A stretch of 64,000 bases of DNA from an uncultured Clostridia bacterium (GTDB lineage: Bacteria > Bacillota > Clostridia > Christensenellales > UBA1242). A program made the position numbers and the translations under genes. Location of the stretch: the NCBI GenBank assembly GCA_947584415.1, contig CANPWN010000003.1, positions 34,391 to 98,390 of the forward strand, read 5' to 3'. The notes beneath the pieces are model-generated. The model made no database searches. It saw only the letters and a list, made by a program, of their open reading frames with translations, and was not told the DNA's origin. Positions 56,423 to 64,000 of this stretch are shown here, piece by piece (within the stretch, counting starts at the first letter, position 1; each line of letters starts with the position of its first letter).

Positions 56423-59400
56423 ATGCCAACTAAGAAAAGTGTTAAGAATAATGATAACCGAGTTTTCCAAGCCCCTTATATGATATATCAAGCAACTGCC
56501 AACCAACAAGATGGCGGTAGAATAACTCAAAATATAATCATGGAGCCGACCCCAACAAAAGACAGTGCAAATGCTCCTTATTTTTCTGTTGATTTACCTC
56601 CTGTGAAAGGTGAAGAAAAGCCTAAATCTGTTATGACAGTGCATAAGGACAAGAAAGGCAAACTCACTGCAACTTTGGTATTTGACCGGCACGGCAATCC
56701 ACCATCAATAACAGAGGAGATGGCTGAGGTCTTAAGAAAGGCCAGTGAAAGGATTGTTACAAACCAAAACACAGGAAGAACGGAATTTGAGATTACTGCA
56801 GATGAATGCTCTTTTAATTGTTCTGACGCCAATGGTAATGATTTTGCATTTTCTTGCACAATAGGCGGACAAAAAGTTAAGATTGAAGCGCGTGCAGGCT
56901 CTTTAACCATTAAAGCTGATGGAGAAGATGCCGCAACAATGGAACTAAATTCTCCTGAAGGAACAGCGTCAAAAGTAGGGTTCGGCTTTACTTTATCACA
57001 AGAGTTGTTGAAAGATTTGCTTCAAAGCAATCCTTCGACAAAGCTAACATATAATTCCGGCAAAAGTAAGCCTACTCCGATAAATAAATTACCTGCCCCA
57101 ATTTTTCGAGCACTAGGCGCTTTTAATGCAATTGATTGCACTGACGCTAGACAGACTGCACCAAGCAGCGCAACCATTGGGGATTATGAATTTTTTGGAC
57201 TTGATGCCGTTGATGGCATGGATTCAAGTGGCAGCAACGAAAACAACTCTGTTCTGTTTGTAAAAACAGGCGGACAAACTTATGTGTATGATGGGTCAGG
57301 ATATCATGAAATTAACCCTGGTGGAGCTGACTTCTTCATAGGCAGAACTCCATCTACTCCCCCTAACGATCTTAACTTTTTCATATCATATAAAATTGGT
57401 ACGAGGAGAGTTGACTTGCCAATAAGGCTCAAAACAAAAGATGGTAAAGCTGATTTGTATGACCCAAACACTGAATGTTTTATCGCGCTTCTCAAATTCT
57501 TAAGACCAACAGAAGAGGATGCGTTTGATGATTGGGATGGAAATCCTAAAAAAATTGGTGGCATATCAATTAAAAATGATGCAAATAGGCCAAACACAAC
57601 ATCAAATTCGGAAAAAATATCACACCGCCCTAACCCAGGGTCAAGCAAAAATTTAAAAACCGTTGGCGTTGCTCTCGCTGTTGAATCGCCTATTATAGAA
57701 GAACAAGAAGAGCCGGAAGAACAATATATCGGTCCAAGTTCAGAATCGTTTGCTGGCGAGAGGCTGGAAAATAACATAAACATCAATGTTCACTTATTAA
57801 ATCCAAATGGAACACCAGTTCAAAAAGAGGGCAGAAATGAAGTTTATAACACCACATTTTCTTTTGTTCCCGAAGAAAATGATGCAGACGCAGGATTGTT
57901 TACCATTTTAACTGCTGATAAACAACCTCTTGCAGAGGCTAGCGCTAAGGTTAAAAAATCCAATTCTGGCAATGTAACAACCACTGTAACGCTCTATGAA
58001 GACCAACTTCCTGCTGACATTATCAGCATTTTAAACAAGGCAGGTTATGTTGCTGAAAATGGCAAATTTACTCTCTCTCAAGCACAAGTAAGGCTCACAA
58101 CAACTGGCACGCAAATTGAAAGTAACACAGGTGACAATAAAGTTCAACTTAATATAGGAACAAAAGGCATAAATGCAGCATATGGTGGCATTCCTGCAAC
58201 CGAAACTGAATTTACGCCAACAGAAACAGCGTCCAGCCAATTGCCAGAAGATAAATGTTATGCAACACAAGTTAAACTTGCCGCTTTAAGTCACCCTACA
58301 ACTCAATTTGTATTTAACAAAGGCAAACTATTAACAACATTTTCTGCAGACACAAAGGCTTCTGTCCTTCCCGTGGAAGTTTTGCATGCCATTGCAACTG
58401 CAGGATGTGACGGCGAACCCCCTAAACCTATTGTGAAACAAGTTGGGGAAAATTTAACATTTTTTGCTGGTAAAGCGCCGGGTTATACAAATGCGAATGG
58501 CGACAAAGTCGCTTCCAACGTTGTTATGGTTTATGACAAATCTGAGAAAGCTTTTAGGCAGATAATAATCAATGGCAAGCTTGTAAAATTCAAAGCAGAA
58601 AATGTGAAAGTGTCCTATGAGGGCGACGGTAAAACCACAGCAAACTTAAATCATTCCATCATCACCATTGTGGATGAGAAAGGCAAATCACACACCATTC
58701 CTGTTGAAACCCCTGTTAAGGTTGACCCAAATACGGGCAAAATAACTTATGAGAACAGTGAAGGTTTTCAATTCTTAGAAAAATTTTACGTATATGTTAA
58801 CAATCCTTCTACACTGCAAGAAGGAATTGACGGGCTCGTTTCCGAAAATAACCTATCCGTTGGAAACCCTTTGAAGATGGAAAGAGGTGATGCCGGAAAA
58901 GAAGGAAAAGTTAAAAATCCAAACGCAACACTTTATGTTGATGGAGTTTTCTTTGCTGGGCCTGCAACATGCAAAAAAGCCACAGTGATTGACACAAAAG
59001 ACCCTGCGATTGATGACACCGTTACACGAGAGATTAAACCTGTTTATTCTGTTGAAAATTTTGAAGATTCAATTAAGATGTCTGTTACAACACAAACTCC
59101 AAAAGGTGATGCTGTTGTTGATAAAGATGGCAACCCTATGGAATTTCAAACTGAAACAAAAATTTTGTCAAACTCAAGCGACCCTGATTTGCTTTTTAGC
59201 GTTGCAGCAAATGGCCGTGGCAATCCAATCATAAAAGTTACGCAACAGAATGGTGTTAACGGCGGTGGGCCTGTTAATGTAGTTTTAAATGTTTCAGAGC
59301 TTCCTAAAGCAACTCAAAACCAACTCAAAACTTATTTTGATGCTTATCTTAAAACAGGCGATGATAAATTAACTATTTCTAATTCTCAAATTGCCTTTAC

Positions 59401-62128
59401 TGAAAGCGGCATGTCAATTGTTGCTGAAGACCCGAACGGCAACGGAAAAATTACACTTGAAGTCAACCCTCGGGGCGTCATTGTTACAACCCACAAAAGA
59501 AATGCTGAAGACCAGCCTTTTAAAACTGTTCAAACTGTTGCACTTCCTGGCGGTCCTGAAACACCTGTTGGCGCTGGAAAAAGCACAGAAAGTTTTAACA
59601 TATCCATTTACGAGCAGGCTTTCAATAACTCTAACTGCACATTTCAATATGTAAACCCTGAAACAAACAAACTTGAAGAGTTCAAAGGTCCTACGTATTC
59701 TGAAAAAACTAAAAAACTTTTAAAGAACGGAACCGCTTTCACACACTTGCCTCCAGTTGTTGCTTATGGTTTGGCTGCTCAAGCCGTCAATGAAAGAGGT
59801 CAAGCAGCAAGCCCTTACAGATGGCGCGGCATTGAGTTTATGGCTGCAAGATTGCCTGGTTATGCAACTTCTGATGGGCATGGTGTGGCAAGCAATGTTA
59901 TGCTTGTTCGAGACGGAAATGACAACAACAAACGCTATCTTTTAAATGATGGCAAGTTTGTTGAACTCGATGGTGATGCGGAATATTTTTATGATTCTGA
60001 AGATACAACACGCATGTATGCTCAGGTAAGAGATAAGGAAGGGCACACCTATCAAATTCTGTTACAACAAAAACCAGCTGCTGAAAACGGCAAATTGGAC
60101 ACAGGATTTGTTGGAGCTAAAAATTTTGACACAATTGCAAGCATGCTCCATAACGCTTCACCTAAAGCCCCAACTCCTCCAACACTTCAATCTGGCATAA
60201 TTGAAAAAAAAGATGACGCTCTAAAAATTGGCACTGCCGAATTTAAACCTGGCACTTTTGACCCTGCACTCGTTCCTAAAAATAAACAACCTGCCCCTCC
60301 TAAAGTTGAAAATGTTGTCGACTATGGTGCAGCACCTGTTACTGGCAAAAAGCGACATGAGGCTGAAATAGAAGAAGAAAAAGATAAAAGAGATGCCGCT
60401 TCAATCAAGCCGTTAATGAAAACAAATCCGGATGCTGTGAAAGCGGCTCAACTTGCTGGCGGTGCAGCGGCAGCCATTGGAGCAGTTCTGTTCTTATTAA
60501 GTTTATTTGTCCCTGGTGCAGGCCTTGTATTGTCAACATTGGGCTTGAGCTTGGTGACTGCTGGTGGGCTAGTTGGTTTTGGCACTCCTATGGTGGCAGG
60601 CCTTCTTGATTCCGTTGATGTCGGAGGACCTTTTGGAAAGATTGCAAAAGCACGACGCGCTGTTTCAAAGCGTGAAAAAGCGGCTCAAAAATATCTGGCG
60701 GCAGAAAATTCAATTGCACATTACAAAGAACTTGCTGATGAATTCTACGCAAAAGGAAGAAGCAAAGCAGCTGAAAAGTGCTTGAAAAAAGCAAGAAAAC
60801 TTGAAAGAAACCAAAACGAGGCTTTAGCACTAGGCGGTGGAAAATTATTAACCACAATCACAAACCAAGAGCGTAAAGCCGCTGGTCAAAAAGCTCGAGA
60901 AGAATATAAAAAAGACCATCCAGAAGCAACAGAGGCTGAACTTACCCAAGCAGAAGAAAACGGTAAGAAAGGTTTTATGCTTGAGTTTACTGATAAAGAC
61001 GCAAACGGCAGGTGGAATATTAGCCCAGAGACCTATACTCTTGCCCGTGGAATAATCGCATCACTTGATGACAAAAACACAATAAAGTTCCTCATGTCTC
61101 TCACCCCTACTGAACGCGAAATAATTGGTCAAGCCATTGGCGACATTCGTGACGCGGCCTGCGCACTTATGATGACTGAAGACGGTAAACTTAAAGACTT
61201 TGATTTTGAACAAGATGGATATAAATTAAGCAGTAAGCAGATAAGGGAAAGATTGGGAGATGTGGCGACCGACACTATCCTTGAGCGCCGTTACAAACAC
61301 AGAGGCCATGATAATAAAACTGGTCATTATGAAGATGGCCCAGACAGCGTTGAACTCTTAATGGATAATATTTTTGGAGCGAGAAAGGGTTACAGCAGAA
61401 AACAGAAGTTTGGCGGAGATAAGGAAAAAGACAGGGGCAAACCATTTGACTGGGCTAAAGATGCATGGCAAACCAGCGACACTGACGAAAAAAATGACGA
61501 AAAAGTGAAAAGCCTTACCAAAAATATTGAGGCTCTCATTGGCAATCCTGAAGATGGTGAATCTAATTTCTTTGAACAAATGGATCATTTGTATTATGCG
61601 AAAGAGGACGTTGAAGAGCTTATGGCTCAACTAGACAGCTCTGGTGTAGTCACAATATTGAAAGAAAACGGTGAAGTTGTCACAATGACAAAAGAAAAGC
61701 TTGAGGCAGCATTAGCACAAATCGGTTTTGAACAAGCAGATATTATAAAACTTTTGACAACCGATAATGAAGCTGTAAGAAAAGCACAATGGAACGAGAT
61801 GCGAGACAAACATGACCAACGTGTGATTGACGCCCTCAACAATCCTAATTCTTTAAGAGGTCGAATTGCAAGACATTTTGACATGCAACCTAGAGATTCT
61901 GCTACGGCAGATAGGTATCGCGCTGAAAAGCAAGCGGCTTCATTCGGAAAAGGAGAAGAAAATCCAGATAAAACAATGTCGCAGGAAGCATTTGAAGAAA
62001 TAGCGGAAATTCATAATGACAAAAAGGGGAAACCTCCTATTAAGAATAGAGGAAACGCCGCCGATGCAAACATTGCAGACCCAAATCCACAGTCATCAGC
62101 GACTCCTCCCGATCTAAGCGTGCGTTAA
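56423..62128 (+). CDS. giant repeat protein (about 1901 aa) with one central hydrophobic hairpin and no signal peptide
   Basis: Three divergent about 430-aa repeats; AAAIGAVLFLLSLFVPGAGLVLSTLGLSLVTAGGLVGFG; agg-agaa RBS. Confidence 0.75.
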   Translation: MPTKKSVKNNDNRVFQAPYMIYQATANQQDGGRITQNIIMEPTPTKDSANAPYFSVDLPPVKGEEKPKSVMTVHKDKKGKLTATLVFDRHGNPPSITEEMAEVLRKASERIVTNQNTGRTEFEITADECSFNCSDANGNDFAFSCTIGGQKVKIEARAGSLTIKADGEDAATMELNSPEGTASKVGFGFTLSQELLKDLLQSNPSTKLTYNSGKSKPTPINKLPAPIFRALGAFNAIDCTDARQTAPSSATIGDYEFFGLDAVDGMDSSGSNENNSVLFVKTGGQTYVYDGSGYHEINPGGADFFIGRTPSTPPNDLNFFISYKIGTRRVDLPIRLKTKDGKADLYDPNTECFIALLKFLRPTEEDAFDDWDGNPKKIGGISIKNDANRPNTTSNSEKISHRPNPGSSKNLKTVGVALAVESPIIEEQEEPEEQYIGPSSESFAGERLENNININVHLLNPNGTPVQKEGRNEVYNTTFSFVPEENDADAGLFTILTADKQPLAEASAKVKKSNSGNVTTTVTLYEDQLPADIISILNKAGYVAENGKFTLSQAQVRLTTTGTQIESNTGDNKVQLNIGTKGINAAYGGIPATETEFTPTETASSQLPEDKCYATQVKLAALSHPTTQFVFNKGKLLTTFSADTKASVLPVEVLHAIATAGCDGEPPKPIVKQVGENLTFFAGKAPGYTNANGDKVASNVVMVYDKSEKAFRQIIINGKLVKFKAENVKVSYEGDGKTTANLNHSIITIVDEKGKSHTIPVETPVKVDPNTGKITYENSEGFQFLEKFYVYVNNPSTLQEGIDGLVSENNLSVGNPLKMERGDAGKEGKVKNPNATLYVDGVFFAGPATCKKATVIDTKDPAIDDTVTREIKPVYSVENFEDSIKMSVTTQTPKGDAVVDKDGNPMEFQTETKILSNSSDPDLLFSVAANGRGNPIIKVTQQNGVNGGGPVNVVLNVSELPKATQNQLKTYFDAYLKTGDDKLTISNSQIAFTESGMSIVAEDPNGNGKITLEVNPRGVIVTTHKRNAEDQPFKTVQTVALPGGPETPVGAGKSTESFNISIYEQAFNNSNCTFQYVNPETNKLEEFKGPTYSEKTKKLLKNGTAFTHLPPVVAYGLAAQAVNERGQAASPYRWRGIEFMAARLPGYATSDGHGVASNVMLVRDGNDNNKRYLLNDGKFVELDGDAEYFYDSEDTTRMYAQVRDKEGHTYQILLQQKPAAENGKLDTGFVGAKNFDTIASMLHNASPKAPTPPTLQSGIIEKKDDALKIGTAEFKPGTFDPALVPKNKQPAPPKVENVVDYGAAPVTGKKRHEAEIEEEKDKRDAASIKPLMKTNPDAVKAAQLAGGAAAAIGAVLFLLSLFVPGAGLVLSTLGLSLVTAGGLVGFGTPMVAGLLDSVDVGGPFGKIAKARRAVSKREKAAQKYLAAENSIAHYKELADEFYAKGRSKAAEKCLKKARKLERNQNEALALGGGKLLTTITNQERKAAGQKAREEYKKDHPEATEAELTQAEENGKKGFMLEFTDKDANGRWNISPETYTLARGIIASLDDKNTIKFLMSLTPTEREIIGQAIGDIRDAACALMMTEDGKLKDFDFEQDGYKLSSKQIRERLGDVATDTILERRYKHRGHDNKTGHYEDGPDSVELLMDNIFGARKGYSRKQKFGGDKEKDRGKPFDWAKDAWQTSDTDEKNDEKVKSLTKNIEALIGNPEDGESNFFEQMDHLYYAKEDVEELMAQLDSSGVVTILKENGEVVTMTKEKLEAALAQIGFEQADIIKLLTTDNEAVRKAQWNEMRDKHDQRVIDALNNPNSLRGRIARHFDMQPRDSATADRYRAEKQAASFGKGEENPDKTMSQEAFEEIAEIHNDKKGKPPIKNRGNAADANIADPNPQSSATPPDLSVR

Positions 62129-62143
62129 AAGGAAAAAAGAAAA

Positions 62144-63229
62144 ATGAAAATTGGAGTAGTTGGCCTTCCAAATGTCGGAAAAAGCACACTTTTTAATGCA
62201 ATCACGGAGGCTGGTGCTGAAAGTGCCAACTACCCTTTTTGCACTATAGAACCAAACATTGGCGTGGTGGATGTTCCTGACTCAAGACTTGATGTGCTTG
62301 GGCAAATGTATCACACCCAAAAAATCACTCCGGCAAGCATTGAGTTTATGGACATTGCCGGTCTTGTTGCAGGTGCAAGCCACGGCGAAGGACTTGGCAA
62401 CAAGTTTTTAAGTCATATCCGTGAAGTTGACGCCATTGTGCATGTTGTCAGATGTTTTGAAAATGAAAAAATTATCCATGTGAGCGGCAGTGTTGACCCA
62501 ATACGCGACATTGAAATCATCAATCTTGAACTTGTGCTTGCCGACCTTGAACAAGTGACAAAAAAATATGAAAAAGACGCTAAACTTATGCGTGTTGGTG
62601 AAAAAAGCCTGCTCGACAGTGTTGCCCTTCTCGAACGCGTTAAAAAATGTTTGGAGGACGAAAAACCTGTTCGCACTCTAAAATTGACTGAGGATGAAAA
62701 GGAAATTCTTAAAAGTTTTTCACTTTTGACAGCAAAACCTGTCATTTATGTTGCAAATGTTGGCGAAAATGAACTTGCCGGCAATGAAATGTCCAAGAAA
62801 GTTGAAGAGTTTGCACACAAAGAAGGCTCCGGCGTAATCACGCTTTGCGCGAGGCTGGAAGAAGAAATTGTCGGGCTTGAAAAAGACGAAAGACAAATGT
62901 TCAAAGAGGAACTTGGAATTACTGAAAGCGGACTTGAAAAACTTGTTAAAGAAAGTTATGACCTGCTCGGTCTTATGAGTTATCTCACCGCTGGCGAAAA
63001 AGAAGTGCGCGCTTGGACAATCAAAAAAGGCACAAAAGCACCACAAGCAGCCGGAAAAATTCACACGGATTTTGAAAAGGGCTTTATCAAAGCCGAAGTC
63101 GTATCTTATGCCGACCTCGTTGATGCAGGTAACTTTTTAAAAGCAAAAGAAAAAGGCAAAGTGCGAATTGAGGGCAAAGACTATGTCATGCAAGATGGTG
63201 ATGTTGTCCTATTCCGCTTTAATGTGTGA
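62144..63229 (+). CDS. ychF: redox-regulated GTPase/ATPase YchF
   Basis: MKIGVVGLPNVGKSTLFNAITEAGAESANYPFCTIEPNIGVV. Confidence 0.97.
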   Translation: MKIGVVGLPNVGKSTLFNAITEAGAESANYPFCTIEPNIGVVDVPDSRLDVLGQMYHTQKITPASIEFMDIAGLVAGASHGEGLGNKFLSHIREVDAIVHVVRCFENEKIIHVSGSVDPIRDIEIINLELVLADLEQVTKKYEKDAKLMRVGEKSLLDSVALLERVKKCLEDEKPVRTLKLTEDEKEILKSFSLLTAKPVIYVANVGENELAGNEMSKKVEEFAHKEGSGVITLCARLEEEIVGLEKDERQMFKEELGITESGLEKLVKESYDLLGLMSYLTAGEKEVRAWTIKKGTKAPQAAGKIHTDFEKGFIKAEVVSYADLVDAGNFLKAKEKGKVRIEGKDYVMQDGDVVLFRFNV

Positions 63230-63237
63230 GGTGAAAA

Positions 63238-63591
63238 ATGAAAGAACTCTCTTCGCTTGAACTTGCTTTTTTGGGTGATGCCATACACACACTTTTTGTA
63301 AGGTCCTATGCCTTGCAAACCATGAACTCCCCCATCAATGTAATAAACAAATTTTGCGCCGAAAAATGCAGCGCCGTTCATCAAAGTGAAGTGTTGCAAG
63401 CGTTGACTCTGACAGACGAAGAAAAAGAGGTTGTCAGACGCGCGCGAAATGTTAAAGCCAAGCACACGGCAAAAAATGCTGATGTTAAAGATTACAAATA
63501 TGCGACCGCTTTTGAGGCACTTGTTGCCTATCTGCAACGGACACAACAAAGTGACAGATTGGAAGAAATTTTGCTTTTTTCAATAAAATAA
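63238..63591 (+). CDS. mrnC: Mini-ribonuclease III
   Basis: LAFLGDAIHTLFVR...RRARNVKAKHTAKNADVKDYKYATAFEALVAYL. Confidence 0.9.
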   Translation: MKELSSLELAFLGDAIHTLFVRSYALQTMNSPINVINKFCAEKCSAVHQSEVLQALTLTDEEKEVVRRARNVKAKHTAKNADVKDYKYATAFEALVAYLQRTQQSDRLEEILLFSIK

Positions 63592-63602
63592 AGGAAAAAT
63601 CA

Positions 63603-64000
63603 TGCAAATTGAAGGAAAAAATCAAGTTTTTCAAGCACTTGAAGCAAATTTGACAATAAACAAAATTTTGATTGACACGAATTATGCGAGCCGCAAAGAT
63701 GACATCATCTCTCTTGCAAGAAAGAATAAGGTTCGCATAAAGTTTGTGCCGCGCGCGGCTCTTGACCGCAAGTCAACCACCGCTCATCACCAAGGCTACA
63801 TAGCGCTTGCAACTGATTTTAGTTACACGCCACTAGACGAACTGATTTCTTCCGCTGGCGACAATTCATTTTTTGTGCTTTTGGATGGTATTGAAGACCC
63901 GCACAATTTTGGTGCTATCATCCGCTCATGCGAGTGCGCCGGCGTTGACGGAATTATCATCCCACGCAACCGCTCTGTTGCGGTCAATGACACGGTGGTT
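63603..64000 (+). CDS. rlmB: TrmH-family 23S rRNA (guanosine-2'-O) methyltransferase, truncated by window end
   Basis: MQIEGKNQVFQALEANLTINKILID...HHQGYIALATDF...LLDGIEDPHNFGAIIRSCECAGVDGIIIP. Confidence 0.9.

Noticed and set aside
1-64000. CRISPR arrays, transposases, prophage structural genes
   Set aside because: No regularly spaced short repeats with spacers, and no transposase, capsid or terminase motifs recognised in the translations.

Overview
This is a low-GC bacterial chromosome segment, probably from an uncultivated Bacillota/Clostridia-type lineage. That placement is inferred from gene content (SpoVB-like flippase, MrnC, YqhQ/PrmC/PrfA cluster, FeFe hydrogenase). Housekeeping blocks include rpmG-secE-nusG-rplK-rplA, argS, recR-ybaB-dnaX, tpiA-pgk, dusB, rplI, prfA-prmC, rpmE-rpsR-ssb-rpsF, secA, ychF and mrnC-rlmB. 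They are interspersed with lineage-specific genes. The best candidate for an undescribed system is a compact 4-gene operon at about 25.95-27.73 kb: a WYL-type HTH regulator, a Cys-rich zinc-ribbon protein, a divergent GIY-YIG-like protein, and an FtsZ-family GTPase that ends before the catalytic T7 loop and C-terminal domain. Other notable items are: (a) dnaX split at an A9 run in a way that predicts slippage or -1 frameshifting to make the long tau form; (b) a peptide-deformylase-like pseudoenzyme that has lost the catalytic motifs; (c) inverted, decayed copies of a SLOG/DUF1273-like gene, each with a divergent XRE regulator, flanking a DUF362 gene and a CadC/CadA metal-efflux operon beside tRNA-Arg and a solitary TraG/VirD4 coupling protein; (d) two paralogous proteins built of helicase-associated-like repeats; (e) an LRR protein with alternating acidic and basic repeats; (f) two giant repetitive proteins (about 2988 and 1901 aa); (g) a rubredoxin-[FeFe] hydrogenase fusion; and (h) a DUF1385-PrmC fusion. 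All family calls come from reading motifs by eye. No database search was possible.
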